The translations under genes were made by a program, and so were the position numbers. 64,000 nucleotides of DNA from Macrocystis pyrifera (lineage: Eukaryota; Sar; Phaeophyceae; Laminariales; Laminariaceae), in assembly GCA_031763025.1 (NCBI GenBank), contig JASSKH010000007.1, positions 15,772,080 through 15,836,079 on the forward strand, in the 5' to 3' direction. Of this stretch, positions 38,761-52,200 are shown one piece after another. The notes beneath the pieces are model-generated. The model was given only the letters and a program-made list of their open reading frames with translations, was not told where the DNA came from and did no database searches. The number at the start of each line of letters is the position of its first letter. Within the stretch, counting starts at the first letter, position 1.

Positions 38761-39846
38761 CGAGGCGGAGGGCCCACCAGTAATTCCCCCTCACGCTTAC
38801 GCGCCGGTTTGTGCGCTGCTGCTCAAGCACTCGTCGTGGTGTTTTTTGTTATGTACTGCTCCGCCCTTTTGGAGCGACACGCTGCAACTCCTCTCGTACC
38901 ATACATGACATACCCTCTGGTACCTGGTACGTGGTATATGATACCACCTGGAGAGTTTTTTTGTGACGTGTCCGTTCTTTCCCACGCGCTGATTGGTTAA
39001 TTTCTTAAAGATTCTTTTTTCCCAGATAACTACCGCTGACATTTTTTGTGACTTTTTTACGGCTAAAAATATTTCAGTCCTGTACACCTATACCCTATGC
39101 CAGGCATACTCCGTCCGCTAATAGCAGTGCTACTTCTCTCCGCCGAGCAGCACGCCGGATTGTGAGCCTGTGGCTTGTCTTTATTAGCAAGGGCCCGATG
39201 CTATTAACAACACGTCGTATACTTCTCCCGCGGGCAAGTAGCCGTGCTCATTCAGACGGCACGCGTGCGATTCATGTTGGCAAATTACCCATCAATCTGC
39301 AGTCATGCGTGCGGTCTTATTATCCCAGCATCAGAGCAGTGCTATAACTACTACACTGCAACCTGGTACATACATGTGACACGGTCACCATCAGGGTCGG
39401 CTGGGTGCTATGGGCTGCTATTATACCTGGTACGACTCTCCAAAAATATGCACTGACTGACGTACTGGTCCTTTTGATCTGTATTTTTGTTTTTTCAGAA
39501 GAGCGTACGAATCATAGACCGGGTACAGCTGTATACGAGAAACGCGTATAAGTGGAAAGTGGAAAGCGGTTCAGACGAACATTGGGCAGCTTCCGTGCTC
39601 GAGCCCGTCCATGATACTGTTGTGACATCGCGTCGTAGGTTAATTCGTATATAGTTTGGGATCAGTGAGGCCTCCTGCTGCGACCAGCCGGAGACTCTCA
39701 CCAAGGGTTACTACTCCCGCGTAAATCGTCTGGCTATCAACGCGGCACTTCGTCGCAGAGAGTAGGTACCCCAGTGAGATAAGCACTAACAAAACTGATG
39801 TTGTGGACGGTACGCCTAACGACAGACGATGAGTGGGCGGGATGGT

Positions 39847-40010
39847 CTGTTTTTTCCCAGCCCCTTTCTACTTTGTGGTGCTGTTGTACAGCTGCGATAT
39901 CGCTCACAGAGTGATACTTAAGCACTGTCTCCAAGTACAACAATGAGACTTTCCCGAGAAGTAATCCACCCTGCGGGTGTCCCCGCTTTTCTGTTTCAAA
40001 TTACTGTTGT
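39847..40010 (-). repeat. Dispersed repeat R2, copy 1 with residual reading frame
   Basis: About 160 bp shared with 42543-42700. Read on the minus strand, both copies keep the same frame: here LKYHSVSDIAAVQQH, there IKYHSESDIAALQQH. The retained frame hints at a former mobile-element protein, but no family is recognised. Confidence 0.6.
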
Positions 40011-40796
40011 AAAATCGCGTCGTAGGTCAATTCGTACTTCGTATATGGTTTGGGATCGATAAGGCCTCTCTGCTGCGGCATGAATCTCACTTATACTTGC
40101 TGACCCTTCTCTTATCTCAATGTCGCCGCTCGTTTGACTCGCATCCGTTCTGCGGTCTCCTTCTCTTCCTTCTTGTGCCTGAACTTCTAGCCTAGCTGTT
40201 ACAGGCGGGTCTAGCCGTAAAACAGATTTTCATTCGATCGGCGGTTTTGCAGCCATTTGGAAATATTTTTACTCCAAATTGACAACCGTGTTCCTGAGCC
40301 TACAGCGCACTTGCAGATACCCTAAGTTTTGGAATCCGAGTTGATTTCGTCGAGAAAAGCCATATCGAATAAATCCGGTCACACACGTAGATATTTCCGT
40401 ACTCAAGCCTGTACAAAACCGCGAAAAATCTGTACAGTGGATGACGCTGATTCTCGGTGTGAACATTTCTTGAGGCATGGCGAAATGATCGATATCCTCA
40501 CTAATTCGTTGTCTGTGAAGAGATATAGTATGTTTATGATCCGCAATACAAAGTCAAGATGTTACGATGAGGGGCACAAAATTCCGATATCCCAGCCCAG
40601 TTTTTCGCTTTTGTATCTGAGATTTTGACATGTGATTTTTATAAGTAAAACAAATATATTCACGATGGTGCGTTTGTAATTTTGTTTTTTTTTATCGTTT
40701 TGTCGCAAAACAAAAAATTCCAATTCTATTAATATCGGGCTAGCTCACAAAAAAAAAGAATAAGAAAAACGTACTCCCTATTTTTTTTTACTACTG

Positions 40797-41628
40797 TAAG
40801 ACCTATGCCAATGGAAACGCGAATCCAAAAGTTTTCTTTCAAAAGTATTGCTTTCAAAGAACAGCCGAAAATTTCCTCGAAACCGCCGCTGTGGGACAAA
40901 AGAGAAAAATGTATGATTTTTCTTCTTTTTCCAACAGCTGCAGGCGGCGAAAATTGTTTTTTTGGCTGGTTGCAAATTTTCAACACCCTGATAGAAACCA
41001 ACTCTTGCGAAGATCGACGCTCGACCTCAACATAAACTCAGCCCACGGACAAACTGCTCGGTGTCCGGCAAGGCCAACGAATATAGCTGACGGCCTCGAA
41101 GATATCAGGTGGATCCATGGTCTAGGGGGCGAGAGCTTGCGGGCGGCGTCCTACGGTATCCTCTCAAACCTGAAAAAAAAAAAACTATTTTTTGCCTTTC
41201 GAGACAGATGGAGAAGTTTGTCTTCTGTTTTGTGCACACCAGAGGCCAATCGTTTTTTTATCATGCGCCTGGTCAGCTCCCGCCACATGACACCGGCCAT
41301 GGTGTGAAGACGGTGACCCTAGGGTAGGTCGGAGCCCCTAAAGAACGCACTCTGTTCAGAATTCATGACGCAGTCGCTGGTTTTGTCGATCGATGTCTGT
41401 CAAGGACTCGGAATCTCGCCGCTTCGAACGTAACATCCGCCTGAGTTTTTATCAAGCCGATGTTGGCCCAACATCGTCCCCAGATTTGTTTTTTTCGGGC
41501 TTTCCAAAAGTTTGGAACTTTTTTTTTCTGAACGTGCCCATAGGAAGCGTGTTCTATTTTGTTTGGCGGGTATCTTTGAAATTCAAAGTTTTTATTGATA
41601 CTTCGCTTTCCCATTGGCATAGGTCTAA
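40797..41628. repeat. Segment bracketed by inverted repeats
   Basis: AGACCTATGCCAATGG near 40798 is matched by CCATTGGCATAGGTCT near 41611, and similarity continues inward (GCGAA, then TTTCAAAG words). The interior is AT-rich with oligo-T and oligo-A tracts and no recognised protein. It may be a small DNA transposon. Confidence 0.55.
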
Positions 41629-42542
41629 TCGCAGGCACGTGCCAAATTTCAGGTTCTGATTCGCCAAAACCGTCTCGGAAATCCAGTCCAGCCCTTATGT
41701 TTGCGTCTTGCCCGACCCAGCTCGTAGGGGTTCTGCTACCGTTGGTTGTCCTGTGGGAACGTCGTGTACGATTTTCCAAACCCCTCCGACACTAATAAAG
41801 CGCTTAGGTGTGCGATTGCGGTGTGAGGCACCCGGGAACGCGTTTACCTGGTAGTCGGTACGCAGCCTTTCGTGGCCTGTCTCTATGCGGTTCTCTCGGA
41901 AATAACATACACTCACGTCGTGCTTGACGGGCGATAAACGCGGAGCTTTTATGCGGGTGGTCGTTCAACACTACCTTTTCCCAAATACCGCAGCCCACAA
42001 TCCACTGTAGTTACCATACGCTTTCGCCAAAGCACGCATAACGTCTGCCACAGTCGGCATGTTCTCTACGTTTCCCTTGGTCCTCGCCCCCCATCCCATT
42101 CGTTCCTCGACGTTCAGAGTTGGGGAAGATGGGAACGAAATCCTACGTCTCGGTGCCTCCGTGTAGGGGTCACATGCCATACGTTGGCGGATGCAACCAC
42201 GCTTGATACGGCACGGTGTACAAAGGTATTTGTTCTAATAGCAAGCAGCTACAGGCACCTGAGTTGCGGTGCACCACTCACTGACGTGTGTCGCTATGCA
42301 CTTGAATCTAGTGTAGTTTCGATGCGACTGTGACCAATGTCCGACGCCGGCACCCGGATCCTTCTGGCGCGGGCCGATGTTCTTGCCGCACTCCACAGCA
42401 TTACGTTGGATATGTCCGGAGTTTCACGGCTCAGGCTCTCCTTTGTTTGTGCATTTGAGCCAGTAACTGTTCCGCACCCAACCGACGAAAAGGGGGCGGG
42501 GTGGCCGCCGCAGGCTAGCGTTTGCTGCGTTCGAGATACGCT

Positions 42543-42700
42543 CTGTTTTTCCTAGCCTCTCTGCTTTGCTGTGCTGTTGTAGAGCTGCGATATCGCTCTC
42601 GGAGTGATACTTAATCATTGTCTCCCAGCACAGCAATGAGGCTTTCCCGAAAAGGGATCCCCCCTGCGGGCGTCCCCTCTTTTCTGTTTCAGAGTACTGG
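42543..42700 (-). repeat. Dispersed repeat R2, copy 2 with residual reading frame
   Basis: Partner of the copy at 39847. CTGCGATATCGCTC, GAGTGATACTTAA, CAATGAG.CTTTCCCGA and CCCTGCGGG.GTCCCC are conserved. The minus-strand frame runs on both sides of the conserved KYHS-SDIAA-QQH core. Confidence 0.6.
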
Positions 42701-43284
42701 TATACTATTTGATATACATAGGTGTCATACATGCGAGTATTTATACTTATACATTGAAACGTAGTGCCGGCCCCCGGTGTACCAGTATGTTTCAGCGCCG
42801 CTTATCTCGCACAATGGCAGCGTCGACTCTGCTGTCAAAGTCCATCGAGAGATGATGCGATGCAAAGGTTGACGGCACTCTTGATCCTATTAATAGGCGT
42901 CCTATTAATAGGCGGACAGCCTCCAAGGACAGCCGTTAAGGCAGTACCACATTAAAACTAGTTTAATCGTCTATTACTGATTAGTATAGTACTAAGCCTA
43001 AAGAGGCCTTGTCGGGTCATAACTAGGAAGAGACCGTGACGGCATCTTTGATTTCACCATCAGTCTTCGCGTTTCCACAATTGGAGCTCTGTCAAAGTAG
43101 GGAGCTACAGACGAGATAGATGCGAGAAACTTTTAGGGAAAAATGGCTTCCTGTCGCGTTGCTCGGCTTGTAGGGCGGCCTCTAGGGGGTCTCCTAGGCG
43201 CGTTACATGCCCACCGTGCACAGTTTCCCTCTCCTCCTGCTCGCGAGGTCGAGGTGGCCTCGTGCTCGTTGAGATCACCTGCAG

Positions 43285-46200
43285 CACGGTGTTTCATATG
43301 ATCATACATATGAGCAGTTGCAGCAGTCCCGAGGTGGGATTTTCTCGTTTTTGTTCAACCAACTAGTGTCCACTTATTCGGCAGGCTCGTTAAAACGCTG
43401 GCTGATCGTGTCCGATCACGCTGATATTTTTTCTCGCACGATGACTTGTGTGCAATCTACGCTCTCGGTACGTTGCCGCGCGGCCGCAGGCTCTCTCTCG
43501 TGCGCTTGCTGTACTAGCTGCCTTGACCTCGAACGCGTAGGCCTCCAAAGCCTGATGTTGGTAATTTTTCGGGATTCAGTCGCCTATATGGTTCCGAGTG
43601 CGGTCGCGGCCGAACTGTTGACAGCGGGGAATCGGTCTTGATGCAGGAGGCTTATTACGTCCTATCTTATCACTAGTATTTCCCTAGTAATTGGTAAAGG
43701 ATTTCGTATGCGTGCTACGTGTTTCGTATGCGTGCTACGTGTTACGTGGCATTGTGACTGACATCCTTGTCCCTTCTCTTGCATTTTGCGCAGAGCGGGT
43801 TGAAATTGGGTGGCGCGCCTAGTTCTGTTGCATCGGCGAAGGACCACGTAGAGTTTCTCCAGGCCTGTCAAAGGCAGATCCGCCAGCAAGAAGAGGACGC
43901 GGAAGCGGATGATGAGGTAAGTCGGTGCGTCGGGAGTTGGCCAGCCCAGGGGAGGCGTTGAGGTTTAACACGGCCATCAGGCTCAATACCTACGTACGTA
44001 TCTCCTTCGTCTCTGTGCTTTCACTGGTTTGAGGTCTTCTCGAAACGTTCACACTGCCCTGACCAGTGTTGCACATCGTATCGAACGGTTTGATAGATTG
44101 ATATTCCCGGTGTAAATGTCGAAACTTCTATATATCGAATCGAACGCATTTAGCCCATTATCCCCTGGCATCTCCGTTTTTTTCGCTGATTATTGAAGGG
44201 TTTTTTTGCGACATACCGACTATCGAAATCGTGTAATCTCGACTTGATTTGTCGTTTATCGGTATGGAATGAACTATTGCACCGGGCTCAATTCTCTTGG
44301 TTACATGGTCTAGCCTACTACAGCAGCCTACTGGGTTAGAGTACTATTAATGATTGGGCGCTGACTGAGCAGGCTAGTGGCTATCCGTTCTAACAAGCAT
44401 ATTATGTCATGCGTACTGAAATCTATCGATAACCGTGAAACTATGATGTAATATAGAATGATGAATATTGAATACTTTTTGGTACTCAGCCTGACACCTG
44501 ATATTTGATATTTTACTCCGGTTGGTGCTAAATTGTTGCCGTCACTCGCGCTCCTATACATCATTGTGCTTCCATATCAATATCAGTACTGCTATGCGCT
44601 TGAAATCCGTGGTTTCATGCTTACTTTGTGTTTGGGAGTAAGAGGACGCCGGCCGGATTTTGGATTGTTCCAGCGCTTGCTCATTGCTTGCACACTTGCT
44701 GCGAATGTGGTCGAGTTAACCTTAAAACAGCATGCGCATGTTGCCCCGAAATCCTTGTACAGGTTGCCGGGAACGGAGATATGGTGACGGCGAAGTTTGC
44801 AGAGACACAGGTACAGCAAGGGCTCTACTGACTCTATTTGCTGCTTTTGTGAAAAGGCATTTTTTTTTCGGTTTCCGCGTGTACAGAATCGCGGCCTAGC
44901 CCTCACCTTAGCCGGCTGTTTTTTTGCCGCAAGCTAACGCCGATAAGTATTATACGCAGTAGGCTCGAATTACAAAGGTTGGCACGTTTCGTGTGTATGC
45001 TGTGTGTGTCGTGTGTGTGCAGAAGACGTGCGGCGCGACAGTAAGATAGAATAACCTAAGTTTGTCAGATAATGTGTCGTAGTCTAACGGTCGAAAGCGC
45101 GTCCGATTCGTTGTGAACAGCAGAAAACGGCAGACTGACTGTAAGGCACATAGCGCAGGTCTACGACTGTAGAGAGCGAAGGCTGTCACCTCGTTCCGCA
45201 TCAGGCAACACCTCAGTAGCTGTGTCCGTCACTGTTGGCAAGACCTCTAGTAGCTTCCAGTATCGTAACGTGTGCCTGGTACCCTACTGTAGTAACTCTA
45301 GTAATAGGTGCTGCCCTAATCGCGATGAGTACATACCAGCAGTATACACTGGTATGCCTCCGTGCCCTTGCCTCTAGCTCGCGATAGGGAGGTGAGTGAG
45401 ACACCTATTGTGTCGGCAACGGGGACCTGTTGACCCCATCCAATTTGCCCCTGCCATGCCCGTTCCTCTTTTATTACGTGTGGCGACGACCATTCATATA
45501 TTAATACTACTCATGTCCTGCCTTCGCCACCGCACCCACCGTAGATACGCGCACTTGTGAACGCCGAGTTAGAGGCGTGCTTGGTGCTTCACGAGAGTCA
45601 GGACTTCTGGCAGCAACGCGTCGAGAGGTCGGGGGGAACACTGCGCAACTGGATAGAAATGGGTAAGTCGTGGATCTTGGTGCTCCAAGGTCGCCTCTTC
45701 GTGCCTCGTGGCCACGACTGGCAAGTGCCATACTGATACCGTGTTTATTTCGTTCGAGCAGAGAGATAACGCTCGGAGTTCTCTTGCTGTATCGTGCTAT
45801 CGTGCATGGTGTACAAGCACATTTGGTGTCCGTTCAATGCCTTCATGCCTTCATACTGCTGCCTGATTCAGTACAACGCGCATATGCGGCATGCGGCGGC
45901 GGTGGAGTGGACCTGCTTTAGAGTGTTGTGGAGTACTGTAAAGCAGATTAGGCCAGGTTAGCTTTGGTCTATTAATAGGGTGGAGCAGCTCCAATGCAGT
46001 CGCTGACCGGCGTCGGGCTGGCGTTCGTACAAGGGACATCTCGACAGGAGACGCAAACACCTTCACCACACACCATTACTGGTACGACCAAGGTGTTTGG
46101 GATCGCTATCCAGAATTTGGGCATGCCCTCTCCGCTAGATTCATAGAGGCATGGCTGATACCATATGTGGGATGCGTTTTTTTAACGATATTGACTTCCC

Positions 46201-49200
46201 CGAATCCCTGTGGTGGCTTGGCTCGAGTAAGTTGTGCCGATGTGTGTGTAGTCTTCACATTGAACCGTTCTTTCTACCCGTCCACATCCAGCACACTCAG
46301 TGTCCGTGGCGATTCTGCAATCCTAGAGAGATGCAAGTTATGTGGTCACAAACTCAACGACAAAGATATACTAAATTGTAGTACCGAAAGTAGAGTAGAC
46401 AATGTGTTGCCATGTCGTCTTGCTGGATACAACAGGCACGACATACACTTTCTAGCAATTCGTATGCGTTGAAAGAGAGAAAATATTAAAGAAAAAAGGA
46501 AAAAATGCCGACTGATGGCACCGCATTATTTTCGAGTACAATTCATACTACAGTTAGGCATGGGAATGGATTCGTTTTAGACGTAAAAAAATGTCCAGTC
46601 TATTCGAGAATCCATTCAAAAAATCGAAAGAACGATTTTTGAACATAGTCTGCCACCACCCTATTTGCTTGGTTAAAACTACATTCGCGTGTAGCACCGA
46701 GCGCCTGATTTCTCGACACAGGAAACGAATGGGATTATAGCGTTCGACAGGCACCTCCCATCAATAGAGAATGGTCGACTGACTGGTTGTGTTTGGATTT
46801 GCAGATGTTTGTTCCGTGAATGTTCGTGGAAATACGCAGGACAACTCAGTTTTTCAGGTTGTATTCGTATCTTTCTGCTAGGGAAGAACTATTTGACACT
46901 AGTATGCAATCCGCGCCTGAATCCGACAAGTAGCCGGCAAGAAATTAGGTGCAGGAGTTGACCCTCTTTTGATGAGTCAATTGTTCATGGGAAATTCGAC
47001 AAAAAATATCCCGAGATAAAAAAGAAGGATGTCCAGCCTTCACTCCATCGGGCAAACGGTGCCAGAGATGAACGTGGCCACACGCCTAGACGATCGCCAT
47101 TACACCCGGTGTCATCGCAGCAGCGAAGACCATCTGTGATCGGGCCTTGATGCAGCGGGAAGCGAGTTACCCCTAACGTTCAGATGCGAACGCGTCACTA
47201 TTGTTGTCTCACGAGAGAAAGCAATCGAGTAAAAATACTCTACCGTACCACCCTGTCCGGAAATATAGGAATGGTTTAATTATATATATGAAAATAAGCG
47301 GTTCCTTACATTTCCGGACAGAGTGGTAGGCACGTACGAGTACATACATCAACACCATGCAGATTTTGAGGCGCTTGGTGAACGCAGCCTTGGCCGCAAG
47401 GCTCAAGCCTAGCTGCACGCACTGCAACACCTTGCCCGTGAGCTAGAGGTGGGGCGCGCTTTCACGGAGGTGCAGGCAGCGCCGTCGAAATCCCGATCTC
47501 GGCGAAGTGCAGTATAGCAACACGCAGCCGATTGTCGATGCTGTGTTTGGGTATCTTCTTCTTGTTGTTTGTTTGTGCCCAACAGCAGTAAACCACGACC
47601 ACATACTGCGACTTGATCTGTATAAGATGTGTTTCAGGGGGAAGCAGCATTTTCGTGCTGCCGGTCGCCAATCCCAAGGCCCCCCCAGGAAAGTGCGATT
47701 TGTTCACGCTCGCGCGTCCGTGTCTGCGTTGCTGCTCTACGCTCTGGGCTCGGTTGTGCGCTGTTCTGTAACACGTTTTGTGCCGAAAACAAGGCTGACT
47801 TTTTTTCAGCGATAGCTCATCAACGCCGCAACATCGATGCCGGCACTGCCTTTTATTTAGTTTTGAGAGGCAGCGTCATAGAACGGATTTTTTGGTGGCA
47901 AAGTTTTTTTTCTCAATCACGGATCGGTTAATTTCCCAAAGATTGTTTTCCCCATGTAACGACCATGCGACATTCTTGTTTTTTTTTGTACGTACTAAAA
48001 CGAATCCCTTCCCATCCCTAACAGTAGGTACCTGCGAAAGTGAGGCACGTGAAACGTGGAAAGTAAGAGGTCCTTCCAGGTGTTGCCTTCGAAATCGGTG
48101 TCGTACGGAATTGGCCGCCAATAACACAGCACTCATCGACACGAACTGCGGTGATACCTATTGGTGCTGCCGTATGGTATTACACGCCTGGTAGCGACTA
48201 CGAGACAAGTTTCAGGCCTTGAGGTTGTTGTGTTAACGAGGCATACTGTATTCCGTTTCTTGCGCCGAGTTGCACTTACTTGTACTGTACAGCACCTACT
48301 CTATGTACAACACCTCCGATTGTCAGCATCGATGTTACTCTTACTACTTTGCATTGATTGATGCAACTGCTCATCACTCGGTCGTTATGCCAGGGCCGCT
48401 GACGTGGAGTACCCACAGCCTTGACAACTGCTGCGAAGAATACCTTGGGAGGCTCAGCCGATGTAGGAAAATGCTCCGAATTAAGATCGTGAGTTGTTCA
48501 ATTTTTGAGTTGTTCAATTGCCGCACGTAGAGCGCCTGGTTCTTGCACCGAAGCCGCGGCTGTTCTGGCGTCGTGTCGAACATCAGGGCCATGTGATGCT
48601 TCGAAATTCCACACCATCTTGCGCGCACGGATACTGATCCCCGCGTTATCGTATCACAATGACAACGGCTGTGTCCCGGCTGCTCGGAAGCAAGGGCGAA
48701 GAACGTGCGCGGCCCTGAACTACTGAATGTGTTCTAGATGCTTACTCTGAGTTGGAGTTGCAGTGCTTCTGACATGTCGAACGCCATGCCCTTTGTGTCT
48801 GAACGTTCCTCGCGTTTGCGCTGGCCTATTCGCAACTGACTGCGACAGCTTAGCGTAGGGTCGCTGCAGCTGCACCTGACGCAGATGAAGCAGGTGAGAG
48901 CGACCGTCGGTTCGGTGTACCTATTGGCGTCCAGGCTCGACTGTACTCTACGTCGTTCGTCTAATGGTTTATCCGGTATCTGCTAAATACGTAGTGGGGT
49001 GTGGTGTGCGCGCATGCTGCTGCTCGAGGATCAAAGCGCAATATTGTCTTTATCGAGGTTGGGATGATATATACGCTGCAGAGCTCTTGGGAAGGCTGGA
49101 CCCTTTGCGACTAATCCCGGCTTGGTGATTTCTCCCTTACGCGGGAAATTATGATGTTTTGATGGTTTCCATCTTTACAGTGGGTGTCAGAGGAAGAAAG

Positions 49201-52200
49201 TTGACTCTTATTGTAATAGCATGGATAGCGAGCCGGTGATTTCGGACGGTACTCCGTATTAATTGGTGATAAATGTACGATCATTGTGTCGTTGTCTATT
49301 TGTATCCGACCTATCGAACGCCTACAGCATGCTCCCTTTGCATTCTGCTGTCCTCTGCTCACTGAACGTGCGCCTAAACAATAACCAGTAGACCATCCAG
49401 CAGACCAACCTCGAGAGACTGACCCAACAGTTGCAACAGAAAATGTCAAAACAAAACCATCGCTGTATATCACGCATGCTACAGTTAAGGGTGGGAATTA
49501 CACCCTTTTGAATCTCAAAGCATGAAGGGTGAGATGTGTTTTCAAGATTAAAAGCTTAACGCTTGGTTTCGGCCTTGTCTTGCAGGCGTACATAGAGGAC
49601 ACGCTGGCAGAGTGGAACGAGACGGCGTTGACCACGATTCGAACCGCCCTAGAATCCAGGAAGGCGGCGAGGAGAATCAACACCAACGTCACCAGCAACC
49701 CACGTCGCCCTTTAGCGGCCGCAACGCCCTCGGCTAGCGGTAGATCCTTGGGCGAAGCATATGGGCGTGTCGATGTTGCCACGGTCAGGAGAGGCCAGTC
49801 CCTCTTCCGTCGAGCCGCTAGCTTTGCACGAATTAACTCTTGGGTCGGGGATCTACAGGGGGCGGGGGAAGAAAACGACGAGAGGGATGCGGGAGCGGTA
49901 CAGGACCGAAACCAGCCTGCGTGTGGAAGCCTTAACGGCGATGGTGATGAGAAGGTGGGAGTGGCCCGAGCGGATTTAGTCGGACTGTTAGCCGACGAGC
50001 CGCAGGAAGGGAGAGTGATGGAAGCGTTACTTGTCACTTCAGAACAAGTCATTGCCGATGTTGGGGCGCAGCAGGTCAGTGGCCACAGGGAGCGGATTGG
50101 GGGCGCAAGTATAGTTACTCGAACGTTTGCCTGCACCAGTGTTCTCTGAATCCTACTGTTGCTTCTGCTGTCCTCTACTGTCGTTTACGCGAAGTTACTT
50201 TAGTTGATGGGCGGCGGCCGCAGCAAGCATGCCACGGTTGCCTAGTTTTGCGAACGACCACGGTTGTTTTCTGGCTTCAGTTCCGTCGTTTTTTTCACAT
50301 CAAAGCCGCCGGATTTGCCGAACGATTATCGGCTTTTACTATGATGCCCGCACGACGAGGTGACCCACTAGCCACTAGAGGCAAGCGTGCTTGTTTCGCT
50401 GGGTAGCTTCCGAGCGAAATCTTGCGTTGCCGAGGGGGAGAACAGGCCACGCGACCTTTCGGAAACGATGGTCAAATGGCGCAACGTCAGCTGATATGAC
50501 GTCGTGTCTCACGGTACAAATCGATATTGCGTGATCTGATTTTGCATGAGGTGGCCTGACGTGATGCAAAGAGGGTGATTCGCTCCATGAGGTTCCATGC
50601 AACGTTTTCTTACCCTTTCCACCCTTTCCCACGCCATAATACCATACCATACGGTGGGATAGGTACGCCCGAAAACCTAGCAAAATTTTTGACCCCTGTC
50701 TCTATCTGCTACAGCGGTGACGTGCTCGCTCTGCCATGGTAGCAAACAGACTATTGACAAAAAAATAATCCTCATGAACTGTAGATCCAGCCTGGTTTGT
50801 GCCGGTACTCGTTTTTCAATCAAAACACTAATCAGCTATTGGTGTTTGCGCATGCTGCTGCTGCAACCATGTGTTGTGCAGGAGGCTGTCCCGTCGCTGC
50901 TGGGCAACGCTGCGCCTCCATCAAGGCTTCGCCGGAACTGGTCACTCATAGCAGTTGCCACCCCAGCAGTACTCGCAACGGCGTTCTTCATGTACACGAA
51001 TAGGTGATGCAGTAGGTGATCAAAGACTTATACGATTCGACCCACTGAAATTAAGCACCACTACGTGCGCGTATGAGCCGTATGAACATGGTTGCCAACC
51101 TTGTGACTTAGCTGCTATTATTGTTGTCATTGTGCACAGTAATTTGCTAGGTTTTTTAGCTCAACCCGCGGATCATTTTTTCCCCGCAATCAGCGTTCAG
51201 ACAGACACCCTAGCATCACCGTCGTTGATGAGGTGTGCTGTAGCTATTGGTTGATTATCGTTTAATGGTAACGCTCGTACCTGGTACGTCATGGCAACAA
51301 TCGCGATCGCGATCGCGATCGAAAGCCGCCACTGTACACCATGGCTAGCTTAGCTATAGTGCATCTCAATTCACGGCGCCGTGCGACTGTTTCACAGGTA
51401 TCTACTGTATATATGACCGTAGACATGTGTGGTACATATCTAGCGCACTAGAGCATGTTTCGCAGCCTGCTGAACAATGATCTTGCACTGCTTCTAAGCT
51501 GTTTCTGATTTTGGATCTTTACAGGAGCGGCATCCGCAGGTCTTTGTTCATGGTGCGTGGCAGCTTGCGACAATTTGTGCGAGAGCATATATCGGAGCCT
51601 TTCTGGGGCATCTACAACGAGCTGGTGCACAACCAGCCCCTGACCATGACAGACGCCAATGCCTTGGCCGACAGTTCGCTCAGGTGTGCTGCTTAATACC
51701 TCGTAGGTGTACGTATCGCTTGGTGTCGGGCTGCCGTTTCCGCGGTCATACAGTGGGATTTTTGTGGTGAATGTGCCCCAGTACTTCGGTCGTTAGCCGT
51801 TGCCGTTGCAGGGTGTAAGAAGGGAAGGGATTGGGTAATGTATGTAAAGGGTCGACATTTCTGGTATAATAATCTTGCCTTTACATCTCAAACCGTACCA
51901 TTTGAGGTGGGCAGTGTTGCGAATCAACGCCTTCGGGAGTGTCTCGGACTTCAAAAGAGCACTGTTTGCTCGCCGTGGTGCGGTGCACTATCCTTCTCAA
52001 GGTCATTGTCAGCACCGATATATGTCCCAGTATCAACGTTGCTAGTTCTTGCCAGATGCCAGTGTATTATTGGTGTGCTGGTCTCTACCGACATTGTAAT
52101 CGACACTGGTTGCTGAATCGGTGACGTGAGCACATACAGCCGTATTATCGTACAGCAGTCGTGACACGTGCCAGGCGTCGCCTTAACGGTGGAGGTGTAG

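Noticed and set aside
49498..50136. Antisense 212-codon frame opposite the large NCA2-family exon
   Set aside because: It mirrors the real exon, whose splice sites and phases match its neighbours; no family is seen in the antisense product.
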